DNA of 64,000 nucleotides, taken from positions 62,001 through 126,000 of the forward strand of contig NC_016451.1 of the NCBI RefSeq assembly GCF_000235365.1, in the 5' to 3' direction. The DNA is from Eremothecium cymbalariae DBVPG#7215. Taxonomy: Eukaryota > Ascomycota > Saccharomycetes > Saccharomycetales > Saccharomycetaceae. Shown piece after piece: positions 1 through 10,613 of this stretch. Under the pieces are notes generated by a model, which saw only the letters and a list, made by a program, of their open reading frames with translations, had not been told where the DNA came from and searched no databases. Position 1 is the first letter of the stretch. Each line of letters begins with the position of its first letter. A program made the translations under genes and the position numbers.

Positions 1-578
1 GTTTGGTGATGAGTGGTACATATCACTGCTTAAAATCTCATTCATACCCAGTGTCTATCGTAGGGAACCAACTCGATTACATCGGGATAGTCATATTAAT
101 ATCGACTTCAATGTTTTCGCTACTGTATTATGGTTTCTATAATAGCAGCAAGATGTTTTATGGATTTTCAGGCGTTACTCTGCTACTTGGCACAATTTGT
201 ACAGTTGTGACACTAGATAGTAGGTTCAGATCCCGACTTTGGAGACCATATAGAGCTTCAATATTTGTAGCATTTGGTCTTTCATCGATACTACCGATTC
301 TTGCCAGCATCCTATATTATGGAAGCGAAGAAACTTGGAATTCTGTGCAACTAGGCTGGATTATTTTAGAAGGAGTTCTTTACATATTTGGAGCATTTAT
401 ATATGGCATTCGTTTCCCAGAGAGCATGGCCCCTGGCTCTTTTGACATATGGGGCCACTCTCATCAATTGTTCCATGTCCTCGTTGTCATTGCTGCGCTA
501 TGCCATTTTAAGGCAGTAACACAGAGCTACGAACTGGTTCATTTCCGCTTAAACGAGGCAGTACAACTTAAATTATAA
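1..578 (+). CDS. IZH2: IZH2-like PAQR-family membrane protein, 3' part only
   Basis: The open frame (codons from base 3) runs in from the left edge, so the start is missing and about 190 C-terminal residues are present; S. cerevisiae Izh2 has about 317. The fragment contains the family signatures HCLKSHS near its start and GHSHQLFH near its end, the histidine motifs of the PAQR/hemolysin III family, with several hydrophobic membrane spans between them. Izh2 is known as a membrane protein in zinc and lipid homeostasis and a receptor-like PAQR protein. The next genes, PFA4 and SIN3, match the S. cerevisiae order YOL002C-YOL003C-YOL004W, which favours IZH2 over its paralogues IZH1 and IZH4. The family assignment is firm and the paralogue choice rests mainly on synteny. 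Confidence 0.93.
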   Translation, partial: LVMSGTYHCLKSHSYPVSIVGNQLDYIGIVILISTSMFSLLYYGFYNSSKMFYGFSGVTLLLGTICTVVTLDSRFRSRLWRPYRASIFVAFGLSSILPILASILYYGSEETWNSVQLGWIILEGVLYIFGAFIYGIRFPESMAPGSFDIWGHSHQLFHVLVVIAALCHFKAVTQSYELVHFRLNEAVQLKL

Positions 579-1353
579 GAGTTTAAGACGTTAGACAAGT
601 ACGGTAATTAGATTGTTACATTAATGGCGAATGGAACTATACCATTAGAAACCAATTGATCTAGTACAAAAATCTACTTTACATGCAAATTGCAACTGAT
701 GATCTCCGATCACTAGTAATGTGGTGCCGTACCAATTTGGCTATAGAAGGTTAAGAATTCCCATAGGTGCCTGTTAAACTATGTGTGTGGTATCGTCGAA
801 ATGTACGATTGCGTGACTCACAAGGATTTCAGGCTTACGTTGTTAATACATAGCAGCTTTGCTAATGGTGTATTGAGCAAGATTGTACCAATATTATGGG
901 CCACATTTGTATATTCTCTAGGAAGTAAATCAATTTGTTTTTAGCTAATTTTTCATTCTCCAAGATGTAATAGACGAAAGATATACACATAAATAATACA
1001 AGACAGAAGAAACAAAGCAACCCTGGATTTAGTTGTGCATTAGTTATAATGCTAGTGGACAAAAACTAGCTTCCAGTGAGATCTGACTAAATGTGCAATG
1101 ATGATTCAATCACGTGTTAGGAAATATTACTTTTACCCATAGTCACGTGGAAGTGTTCTTAAAGGAGTTGAGATGAGAGCGTTGAGATATATTTGTGCAT
1201 ATTTAAATACCGTACAATTTTTATTATTCCAACCATCGTTAGTGTTAGGGGGTAGCTTGAATTTATTCCAAGAACTGCAGGATTGTTTTGTTACATCTGC
1301 ATTTGTTGAACATAGGGTTTAGAGACGGGTTTACCATAAATCTTCCATTATTG
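579..1353. other. IZH2-PFA4 intergenic region
   Basis: This holds the IZH2 3' flank and the PFA4 promoter. Two E-box/Cbf1-type sites TCACGTG lie at 1110-1116 and 1143-1149, about 210-240 bp before the PFA4 start. A minus-strand frame at 862-1062 encodes a hydrophobic stretch but has only a TTG at its head. No convincing gene is seen. Confidence 0.6.
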
Positions 1354-2487
1354 ATGCCAGTTAAGTTAAAATGGCCCTGGTTGGGTATCGCTATACCATG
1401 TTTTCTTATTGCATTTATTGGCTACTCGGCGCAACTCTTTGTTTTACAAGGTTTTCTATCTGTTAAACAACAAATTTGGTTTCAATTCAGTCTTACTATG
1501 ATCTGGTTATCATACTACAAGGCAATTTATACCAACCCAGGTAGTCCCGTACCAGGTTTCCAGCCTTTGAAGCACGAATGGAAGAATTATTGTAAAAAAT
1601 GTCAGAACTTCAAACCAGAACGTACGCATCATTGTAAAACGTGTGCTCAATGTGTTTTAGTCATGGATCATCATTGTCCATTCACAATGAATTGTGTTGG
1701 GTACAATAACTTTCCCCATTTTATGAGATTTTTGTTTTGGATAATAACCACAACTACGTATTTATCCATTCAATTCTTTAAAAGGACATGGTTTGTTTGG
1801 AACATTAGACATTCCACTGCACAATTGGTTACCAAGAAAGAGATTATATTTTTGACCATTTTGACACCAGCAAATGCATTTGTATTATTAACAATATCCA
1901 TACTATTCGGTAGATGCATTAAAAACCAAGTGCTTAATGGAATGACACAAATTGAAGCCTGGGAAATGGATAGAATAGAAAGTATGTTTTATAACAGACG
2001 TTTAGTGCCGCAGCTACTTTCCAACTTGGAGGAGTTATATCCCAATTCATTAGATGGTCATAAAGGGGAAATTGATAGAATCCTAAATAACAGAAAAATA
2101 TCCTTTGAAGATTTAGTTAATTTCCCATACGATAGTGATCCATGGCGTAATTTAATAAATTGTATGGGCCCAATGCTTACATGGTTAAACCCATTTGGTA
2201 AACCTAATGGTAATGGTATGGTATTTGAAAAAAACGAATTATCAGCGTATGAGCATGGATCTACCTTGACTGATAAATTACTTTCATTACCTTGGCCTCC
2301 TGATGGTGAAAGGGCCCCAAATTCCTCCAATAGTAGATTGAAGGTCGAATCAAGCACAAGAAACGGGGAACATATAATTAGAAAAAGGTCACCGGAACCT
2401 AGGTTAAATCTATCTAGGACTGAATGGTATAATGATTGGGGAGAAAATTTAGCACATTTTGGTGTTGACGTGGATGCTGACGACTAA
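1354..2487 (+). CDS. PFA4: Palmitoyltransferase PFA4 (DHHC family)
   Basis: This is a 377-residue protein S-acyltransferase of the ER membrane. In S. cerevisiae, Pfa4 palmitoylates the chitin synthase Chs3 and several amino-acid permeases. The DHHC cysteine-rich domain is plain: CKKCQNFKPERTHHCKTC followed by MDHHCPFTMNCVG at roughly residues 80-120, flanked by hydrophobic spans. The frame is open upstream to 1288, but that would begin at TTG; the ATG at 1354 gives MPVKLKWPWLGIAIP, which matches the known Pfa4 N-terminus. The C-terminal LPWPPDG and WYNDWGE blocks are also Pfa4-specific. It is convergent with SIN3. Confidence 0.97.
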   Translation: MPVKLKWPWLGIAIPCFLIAFIGYSAQLFVLQGFLSVKQQIWFQFSLTMIWLSYYKAIYTNPGSPVPGFQPLKHEWKNYCKKCQNFKPERTHHCKTCAQCVLVMDHHCPFTMNCVGYNNFPHFMRFLFWIITTTTYLSIQFFKRTWFVWNIRHSTAQLVTKKEIIFLTILTPANAFVLLTISILFGRCIKNQVLNGMTQIEAWEMDRIESMFYNRRLVPQLLSNLEELYPNSLDGHKGEIDRILNNRKISFEDLVNFPYDSDPWRNLINCMGPMLTWLNPFGKPNGNGMVFEKNELSAYEHGSTLTDKLLSLPWPPDGERAPNSSNSRLKVESSTRNGEHIIRKRSPEPRLNLSRTEWYNDWGENLAHFGVDVDADD

Positions 2488-2659
2488 CTTAGTAGTGGCT
2501 TGTGTTGCAATAGTTAAGTTACTCTTTTTTGGAGTCTTTGTTCTACTTATATAAAAACGACAGTTATGTTATAGAAGAAAAATTGGGATTATTTATCTAG
2601 TAATCACATCCCCGAACTACTCATTAGTGTTACAAGAATTGTTCATGGTACAAGGCATT

Positions 2660-5654
2660 TTAGTTTGATTCTGCGTTATTAGTAGCAGTGAAAGTGGAGT
2701 CAGGTTTGTCTTTCTCTGTTTTTAAAGTGGACTGAGCACAAGTAGCCATAGAAGCCGATACAACAGTAGATTCTGATTGAGATCTTGCGATATCCTCTTT
2801 CGCTAAATCAGAACCAGATACTGCAGAGGTAGATGCAACGGCTGAATCATCTGAATACTCCTCCAAGTTACCATTAAGCTTAACAAATTCCAAACGTTTT
2901 TCAACTTCAGCAATTTGTTTAGCGGAGAGATCTTTCTTCCAACCACTATTACTATTTAAAAACCGTTCAAGCTCCAACTTTAACTCAGATGACTTTTTCT
3001 TCCTAATATCCACCCTAACAGGGAACTTGTTGACAGCTTTTCTCGAAAAGATATCATGAGAACCGAATTCAACTTCCATGGAATAAGTTATTGGGTCAAT
3101 TTTAACTTTCAAGTTAGAAGTAGCAACACCTTCAGGAGAGTATTTTTCATCCTTATCTTCAATAATATCTTCTTCACTTTCAATTATTTTTTCTAAGAAT
3201 GGAGATCTCAAATTATCATGAGAAATGCCTTCCGTTGGATGAGACAATGAATACGACGTGAGGTAATATTGCCACTTATCTTTCAAAGATTTTGGTTCCT
3301 CAAGAGTCAAGTCATCGACAGCAACAAACTGGATACAGACATGCGCAGTAAGTCTATTGTATTCTATACGAAACATGTTTTCAATATTTGACATGTTTGA
3401 CCTCACTTGAAGACGGTAAAGTATTTGATCTTTTGTACTAGTTGACAAACTAGTTCTATCCTTTTCAAATAACATCATAATTTCGACAGTCTTATTGTCT
3501 GTGATAATTGCATGTGCATGCTTAACGAGAGCTTGGATCACTTTATCAACAGTATAAATCTTGAAAGCCTTATTTTTATAAGCTTGCCGCAAACTTTCCT
3601 CGAACCACTGGTGTTCTAGATCGCCTGCAATTAGGCTTCTTGATAACTGTAACAATTTTTCATAAGCATCTTCACCTTTAAAATCTAGACCCATGTCGGT
3701 CAATTGAGTAGAAATGAGATTCAAATCTTTGGCAAATTGAACAACCTTTCTGTTAGCTATTTCTTTTGTCACTTCATCATTCATCTTTTTCACTTCAACC
3801 AATCGTTCATAAATAGTGGCCAAATGACGAAAGAATACATATATATTGGTATTGGCAAACAAGTTAAATGTCTTGCGGTTTTCAACATGGCCATGATTAT
3901 CTGCTTCATCAACTATACTCCCTAATAACCAAGGGTTCTTTGCTTCTTGTCTAATAATTTCTTCTTCTTCCATATCAGACTCCTTTTCGGCACTAATTGA
4001 TGAATCTCCTCGGGGCGAGTTTCTACCGCCCTTTTGTTGTTTGTTTCTAAATAAGACATCTCTCAACAAACGGTCAGAGTCTTCACGATTACGTTTCTTA
4101 GGAAGCTTCATATCGCCATCTTCTTGCTGCTTTTCGGAGTATGTTTCTGTATTTGAGTTTGAAGATTGACTCGACGATGCAGCGTCTCTCTTGGCTAACG
4201 CCTTTTCTATTTGTGGCACTGGATAAGAACAAAATAATGAGATAAAGCCCTTAAAGAAGTCTTTCAGCCGTTCTTTATCAGGTGCTGAATAGGTATTATT
4301 GTTTTCTAAAAATACTATCGCCAGATTTAAAATATCATAGAAAACCTCCGGATCAGTAAAGTCATGATCAAGTTGACTTTTAGCCTTTGGAGTTAATGGA
4401 TGAATTCGCTTGTTGTTTTGGTCGACTTTAATACTGCTGATTTCAGAAATTAGTTGTTTAGCCGTTAAAAGCTTTTTATCAGCCTGTTTAAAAGTCAATC
4501 CAAGGTGATCTAGGGATTTGAAAAAAACTTTCTGTTCCAACTCTCTCCAAACTTTATTCCATTCCCGTTGGGCTCTTCTCCATTCTTCATCCTTTTGTTT
4601 TAATCTCTTTAATACAATTGGGACTGTAATCGCAGGATACTCATGTAAAGCATCAATGATTTCATATCCTCTGTCCTTATCATAAACCTTTCTTATAACT
4701 TTCTTATAAATGGTGACCGAAGTGTGACCTAAACCTGGAGGAAGCTTAAACGTTGCCTTCTCCTCAGGTGTCATATTAGCGATTTTGTTGGCGATTGTTT
4801 CTAGCGTTTGGATAGTTCTTAGGTTAGCCTCTATGTAGAAATCGTACTCGTGTCTTTCTTCCTCAATTTTGAACAAAGTATCCTCGTACTGATTCTTCCT
4901 ATGAGCAATAAATCCAGAGTCCTCGGATGCCCACACAGGGTGACCTACCCATTCATCATTAAGCACTTCCCAACACATTTCATCTCTACCTGAACACGGC
5001 ATAAAAGTGTCTGCCTTTGGGAGGCGTTTATAACTTGGTCCACAAGCTTCGCACAAATCCAAATCTAGCCTGTGCTTTTCATGAACAATATTTTCAATGT
5101 GTTTGGGCTTTTCTTGATAACCAACAAAGCTCTTAAACCAATCGAATAATTCAGGACAACCAGATAGGTAATGACCTACTTTTTCCACCAATCTCTCTTT
5201 ATCTAATAGATCTTGTGAATATAAGTTGAGTATTTTTAAAAATTCGGTGTAAATTTGTTTGTTGCCGATATATTTTTTGGCTTTATCAAAAAAGGAGGCC
5301 TCTTCAACCAAATTCAACTCATCTTCCAATGGTTTAATAGGTTCTGGGATAACAGGAACAAGACTAGGATCCAAGTCAATCTCTGGTCTAGCATTTGTCT
5401 CCATGTATTGCGTATCTTGACCCTGACTATACTCCGCAGGCCTATATGATGTATCCGCAGTAGTTCTCAAATCAGAAATTGGAATCTTTTGATTAGACAT
5501 ACCCTGTGTAATTATATGTGCAGGATGACCCTGGTTCAGATTCATATTCGGTGCTTGCACCAATGGCAAGTTCATTGGATGATGATCGCCTGGAGTTGAG
5601 AAACTTCCCAGTGGAGGTAGGTTTTGTTGATGTATAACCGTTTGTTGTTGCTGT

Positions 5655-5685
<31 letters not shown>

Positions 5686-7084
5686 GATGCTGCGACTGCG
5701 ACTGATCTTGCTGCGGTTGCGGACCTTGTTGTTGCTGGGAATGATAGAAGCTTGAGGGCGTTAGGGCGCCGTTTAACTGAGGATGCGATTGTGCAAGGTG
5801 TTGTTGTTGTGCTTGTGGAGCCGACGCGTCTGGCAAAAACTTCTTAAAGTCATCTAACAGGTCTGGAGCATTTTGAAATAGTACTGTGACTTGGGCATAC
5901 ACTTCGTTTATTGGTTTCTGTTCTCTTTGGTAGGTTTGTAAAATCTCCAAGAAGTGTTTGTAAATGTCTGGTTGGTCAGCAAACCTCGTTTTGATCTTGT
6001 TTACGTAGCTAATAGCGTGCGAAAACTCCACATCTCCCGTTTTCTTACCACCAGTACCGAACTGATCCTGCGGCTGCCGTTGTGGCATCGTGGGGGAGCC
6101 GTCAGTCGACTGATACACCACTAGAGTTTGAGCCTGAGGAGGTGGACCACCACCAGCAATTGCTCCTCCGCCGCCTCCTCCTGCAGCTGCCGCCGCAGCT
6201 GCCGCCGCCTCTGCTACTGTTGCAGGTTGTTGATGTTGACGCAGCTGCTGTTGCAGCGGCTCTGCGCGCGGCACCACGTGACCACAAACACCACTACCGC
6301 CGCCGCCGCCTATAGCAACTTCGCCTGTAGTGCCAAACGGCGTAGTAACCTTAATGGGATCGTTCGGATCTGAAGAACATTCAATATTATATCCCTGTGG
6401 CAAAAAAGTATTAAAGCCCTGAATTAAAGTTGGGTATCCCTGGAATAACGTAGAAACACGTTCAATTACACCCGGTGTGTCGATCGCCTGAGATTTAAAG
6501 TCTTTCATAATATCCAAAAAGTGATTGTACACGTCCGGCCTACTATTGAATTGAAATTTGACCTGCTCAAGATACGACAACGCGTCCTTTACATTCAAAG
6601 GCCTGTAAGATGATCCATCCTGATGTGCCGGAGACTGCAGCTGGTCCAGTTGGTGGTGGTGGTGCTGCTGCTGTTGATGCTGCGATTGCTCCTGGAATTC
6701 CTGCTGAGGTAACGGATTATCTAAACTGCTCATAGAAAACCCATTAGATACCCCACCACCACCCCCTCCCCCTCCTCCAGGAGGAGCACTTGCCGCTGCC
6801 GCTAAAGTATTCTGCATAGGAGGTAACCGACTACCATCATGTTGTTGATGCTGATGCTCCCCACTACCAGGCAACCCGGCAGAAATAGATGGAAGTGTAT
6901 AATGACCCTTCATCCCATCAGATCTCCTCTTACCTAACAAACCACCGCCCCCTACCGCTAACTGCCCTTGTTGGCCTTGGTCCGAATGTTGTTTACCTTG
7001 CGGTTGTTGACCCCCTGCTCCACTCACCGAGCCGCTACCACCCACATGATCCACCTGATGGTGTTGGTTCCAACTCTGTGACAT
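2660..7084 (-). CDS. SIN3: SIN3 histone-deacetylase scaffold
   Basis: This 1474-residue protein is the scaffold of the Rpd3 histone deacetylase complexes and a global transcriptional corepressor. Three paired amphipathic helix domains are visible: one beginning YRPLNVKDALSYLEQVKFQF (about residue 160), a second beginning DVEFSHAISYVNKIKTRF (about 350) and a third around EEASFFDKAKKYIGNK (about 600). The conserved HDAC-interaction region with RLPKADTFMPCSGRDEMCWE and WVGHPVWASEDSGF follows. Length and C-terminal blocks agree with S. cerevisiae Sin3 (about 1536 residues). The linkers are rich in poly-Gly, poly-Ala and poly-Gln, more than I recall for S. cerevisiae. The start ATG is followed by MSQSW, like MSQVW in S. 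cerevisiae. It is divergent from RPB11. Confidence 0.98.
5640..5682. repeat. CAG/CTG-type repeat coding poly-Gln in SIN3
   Basis: The plus strand shows a run of TGC/TGT units; on the coding strand these are CAG/CAA codons for about 14 glutamines between the second and third PAH domains of Sin3. Such tracts commonly vary in length between strains. Confidence 0.85.
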
Positions 7085-7905
7085 GTACCAATCAAAAGAA
7101 ACCGCTTAGTTTTAATATTGGATTTTTAATTGGAATAATATTTATTATTATTATTAGCCCTGATCTTTCGTTCTGTGTTTTTTTTATTTTTCTTATATTT
7201 TTCCTCAAATTTTCTTTCTGTCTGATTTTTCTTATTTTTCACTAACAAAAAATCAAAAAAAACCACACATGCACACATTCACACACTCACAACGCACTTT
7301 TCGCGATGTTTTTTCTGTAGATACTCCTCCCTTCTATGGCGATTGGTGGGATCGTTCTTTGCTTTCCAATGGTAGCAGCAGCAGTGTTTTCTGCTTGTTA
7401 TATATGTTCTTGTCGGTCGTAGGCTGATTTTTTTCGATTTTTTATATTTTCTCCGTTATAAGATAGAGCACAGAGAAGTGAGAGAAAGAAAAGTAAGTAT
7501 ATCTATTACACGTACAGGAAAGGCGTGCCAGTGTGCCAGCATGGCAGGTAGATAGATAGATAGAGGGGCCACCAAGAGATAGCTTCTGTAGATCGAAAAT
7601 GTTGGGGGGAAAAAGGAAAGACGCGGAATTTTTCAGGGAGAATTGGGGACAAAGTGCGTCTTTGCGGGCGGGAGAGGACAGACAGAAAAGGGATGCAGGG
7701 CGGCACGCGGTCACGTGGTTATGATCGTGTTGAGTGATATATGTGATCCTCGGACGTCCGGACAGTCCCGGACATTTTTCTGGGAAAAATATGGTCATTT
7801 TTTTAAATTTGCGTTATATCATGATGTATATGCATAACATCTATGCAGGTATTATATAGATGGTGATGCTGGAGAGCGTAGACGTTACTATCGCAGGATC
7901 TTCAT
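7085..7905. other. SIN3-RPB11 divergent promoter region
   Basis: These 821 bases separate two divergent genes. They contain T-rich tracts next to SIN3, a TCACGTG site at 7711-7717, and a 10-bp perfect palindrome CGGACGTCCG at 7751-7760 followed by a related CCCGGACA. No gene is supported in either strand. Confidence 0.6.
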
Positions 7906-8276
7906 ATGAATGCCCCAGATAGATTTGAGTTGTTTTTACTCCCGGAGGGGGGAGTCGAAGGTCAAGATAGAGCCTGATACCAAGGCAGCCAATGCTGTGA
8001 TTTATCACATTTGAAAAGGAGGACCACACGCTTGGGAATCTAATACTGGCAGAGTTGCTTGAGGATGAACGGGTATTGTTTGCGGCTTATAAGGTGGAGC
8101 ATCCGTTGTTTGCCAAGTTTAGGATGAGGATTCAGACTGTGGAAGGATATGATCCGAAGGATGCTTTGAAGAATGCGTGTAATAGTATTATTAATAAGTT
8201 GGCTACTCTCAAGTCTAATTTTGAGACGGAGTGGAATTTGCAAACATTGGCATCGGAGGAGCAGTACGGGATTTGA
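7906..8276 (+). CDS. RPB11: RNA polymerase II subunit RPB11, with two apparent frameshifts
   Basis: Rpb11 pairs with Rpb3 in the assembly platform of RNA polymerase II and is essential in yeast. The ATG at 7906 begins [15 protein letters not shown], matching the S. cerevisiae N-terminus, and the C-terminal part (from [16 protein letters not shown], through [20 protein letters not shown], to the stop at 8276) is very highly conserved. The reading frame breaks twice between them. One extra G in the six-G run at 7947-7952 and one extra T at 8001-8003 move the conserved sequence into the next frame each time; every conserved block is present but no single frame joins them. The expected length is about 120 residues. 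It sits between SIN3 and a convergent CDC5, in the YOL004-YOL005-YOL006 order. Assembly error is the likeliest cause. Confidence 0.93.
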
Positions 8277-8390
8277 TTTTGTCGGTGGGCTTAATTCCGG
8301 CATTTTATAAGTATAGATGTAGATATATAGATGTGTATATATACTAGTTGACTACTACTTACTATATTATTATTATCATTCGTTATTGTG

Positions 8391-10613
8391 CTACTGTTGT
8401 GCTACTGAAACAATGGCCGATTTTTGTTTTAAACCTTCCTTCATCATAACAAACTTTTCCATGAAGCCGATTTCTGGATGGCCAGGGACCTTTTCAGCTT
8501 TCAAAATTCCTACGGTTGGATAAGTGAAACTCTGTCTGTCTGGCGATATGTAGGTTGTTAACTTGCCGCTTTGTGAGATTGCGAATTTGTGATGGTCTTT
8601 GAAATTGAATTGGAAAGTGCCGTCGCTCAACTCAAACATGACAAACTGCTTGTAACGGGTGAACCTCCGTAGAAATACATCGTCCTTGTGATATGATTCA
8701 CGAATAAAGGTTGAGATTCTGCTCAAGTTGGAATTCATGTAGTTGGAAAAGAAATCTACAACTTCCAAATGTCTGTTCAACTCTTTCGGTTTTTCAACTA
8801 GACTGTAGTGGTTTGCGACCCAGCCTTCTCTATCGTCGTAGCTAATGTACCAAAACTCTTCAGCGTCGGCTAATTTTAGCACTGTGGTACCGTTGTTAAA
8901 TAAAACGCCAATGTCATCGGTGGATAGCTGATAAGCAAACCCGTGTTTGTTCGAGTAATCTACCCACTTGGTCACTACGATCGGGTGTTGTACTTCTGGT
9001 AACCGCGACTTTGGTAACCCGCCCATCCTCTTTTGGGCCTCGGCCTCCAGTAGTCCGTTCAAAGTCATGTGGCATTCGCTGGCCAAGATTCGGAGGGAGA
9101 TTTCTGATTTGATAAAATTCGTGGAACTAGCCACTAGCGATTGTTTGAGCACTGATTGCTGTGCTCGCCTGATGCGCGCTTCGCGTGCCAGGTCGTTAAG
9201 TTTCCTCTGTGTTTCCACATCCACAATCTCTTTATACTTGTATCTGGTGCCGCCTGGGGATAAAGAATGGGGTAGTACGGCCTTGTTGGATTCGCCTCCT
9301 GGTGATTCTTTATTATTCCCATTCTTTGTGAATTGGATAAAGTGGTCATTGTTGGTCGTGGTTGTGGTCGTGGTGGTTGCCCCGCCGCCGACGCTGCCGC
9401 CTCTGCCTACTAGTGCGGCGACTGTGGCAGCAGACGATCTGCCAGATGCTGGTTCGATTGATGTTCCAGTCATTACTGCTGCTGCGGCAGCGGCAGCGGA
9501 TGGGCTTAACAAGCCACATTTTGCCATACAGCTTTTAAAGTTAATCAAAGATTCTTGCAAGTCTAAATCGTGATATTCAGGCACAAAGTTTAAGACATCT
9601 CCGTTTATTCTCATGGGAAACACATTTCTAAACCATACGTATTCCATAATCTCAGTCAACGACGGCCGTTCTAAAGGATCCAAGGACAAAATATCTTTGA
9701 TCAATACTTTAGCCTCCGAAGAGATGGGCTTGTCCCTGGGGAAATTAAAATCGCACACTTTAATTCTTTCGTATATCGTATTCACTTCCTTCGCCTGAAA
9801 TGGCGGCTTGCCGATCAACAAAGCATATATCATCACCCCAATGGACCATACATCGACTTCAAAAGAGTGTCCTGTGTGCTTGCCTGTAAGTACCTCCGGG
9901 GCAATATAGTTTGGAGTGCCGCAAATGGTATATTTGCGTTCTCTGTCGTTTGCCAAAACAGCTGCCAAACCAAAATCACCTATTTTCAAGTTGAAATGCT
10001 TGTCGAAAAAGATGTTCCCCAATTTCAAATCCCTGTGGATAATACGCCTGCTATGCATGTATTTTATAGCCCCCACGATCTGCGTCGTGAAGAACCGAAC
10101 CTCAGGCTCGGTGAGCTGCTTGCGCTGTTTTAATAAATCCATCAAAGAACCATTGGGACAAATCTCCAAAAGTATATACACATTGGTGTCATCCTCAAAA
10201 CAATCTGTAAACTGGACAATATTCGGATGCCGCATAGACTTGTGAATCTGGATCTCAGAAAGCAACTTCTTCCTCGTCTTCTCCGACTTGATAGAAATCT
10301 TGGCCACCGTCTTGGCCGCAAATATCTTCCCACTATCATCCTTCATCTGGAAACAACGAGCAAACCCACCCTCACCCAAAAACATCCCCCTATGATAATC
10401 CCGCCCTTTCGTCTTAATTAATGAAGGCGGCGTCTTGCACAAAGCTGAGAGCTTCTCTTTCTTCTTCTTCTGCGGTGGCTGACGGTTATGATCGTGATGA
10501 CCTCTTTCCAGATCCGGACGCTTCGCATGATGCTGCTTCACAGGGGTATGAACATTAGCATTAGAACGTGTATTCAATTGCTTGTCATTGACTATCTGAA
10601 GTGGCGCTGACAT
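8391..10613 (-). CDS. CDC5: Polo-like kinase CDC5
   Basis: This 740-residue protein is the mitotic polo kinase that drives mitotic entry, cohesin removal, the FEAR/MEN pathways and cytokinesis. The kinase domain starts with GEGGFARCF at about residue 80 and includes the active-site HRDLKLGN, the DFGLAA loop and the activation segment up to APEVL. Two polo boxes lie at the C-terminus: the first starts WVDYSNKHGFAYQLS, and the second contains FNFKDHHKFAIS with the His/Lys pincer used for phosphopeptide binding. A low-complexity poly-Ala and poly-Thr insert separates kinase and polo boxes. S. cerevisiae CDC5 is YMR001C, next to CEN13. Here it sits between RPB11 and TOP1, an interleaving expected in a lineage without genome duplication. 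Confidence 0.98.
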   Translation of the reverse strand: MSAPLQIVNDKQLNTRSNANVHTPVKQHHAKRPDLERGHHDHNRQPPQKKKKEKLSALCKTPPSLIKTKGRDYHRGMFLGEGGFARCFQMKDDSGKIFAAKTVAKISIKSEKTRKKLLSEIQIHKSMRHPNIVQFTDCFEDDTNVYILLEICPNGSLMDLLKQRKQLTEPEVRFFTTQIVGAIKYMHSRRIIHRDLKLGNIFFDKHFNLKIGDFGLAAVLANDRERKYTICGTPNYIAPEVLTGKHTGHSFEVDVWSIGVMIYALLIGKPPFQAKEVNTIYERIKVCDFNFPRDKPISSEAKVLIKDILSLDPLERPSLTEIMEYVWFRNVFPMRINGDVLNFVPEYHDLDLQESLINFKSCMAKCGLLSPSAAAAAAAVMTGTSIEPASGRSSAATVAALVGRGGSVGGGATTTTTTTTNNDHFIQFTKNGNNKESPGGESNKAVLPHSLSPGGTRYKYKEIVDVETQRKLNDLAREARIRRAQQSVLKQSLVASSTNFIKSEISLRILASECHMTLNGLLEAEAQKRMGGLPKSRLPEVQHPIVVTKWVDYSNKHGFAYQLSTDDIGVLFNNGTTVLKLADAEEFWYISYDDREGWVANHYSLVEKPKELNRHLEVVDFFSNYMNSNLSRISTFIRESYHKDDVFLRRFTRYKQFVMFELSDGTFQFNFKDHHKFAISQSGKLTTYISPDRQSFTYPTVGILKAEKVPGHPEIGFMEKFVMMKEGLKQKSAIVSVAQQ

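Noticed and set aside
7980..8020. OAZ-like programmed +1 frameshift at TGA in RPB11
   Set aside because: Rpb11 similarity is already in the shifted frame before that TGA, so the shift must occur at the G run. Assembly error explains both shifts more simply.
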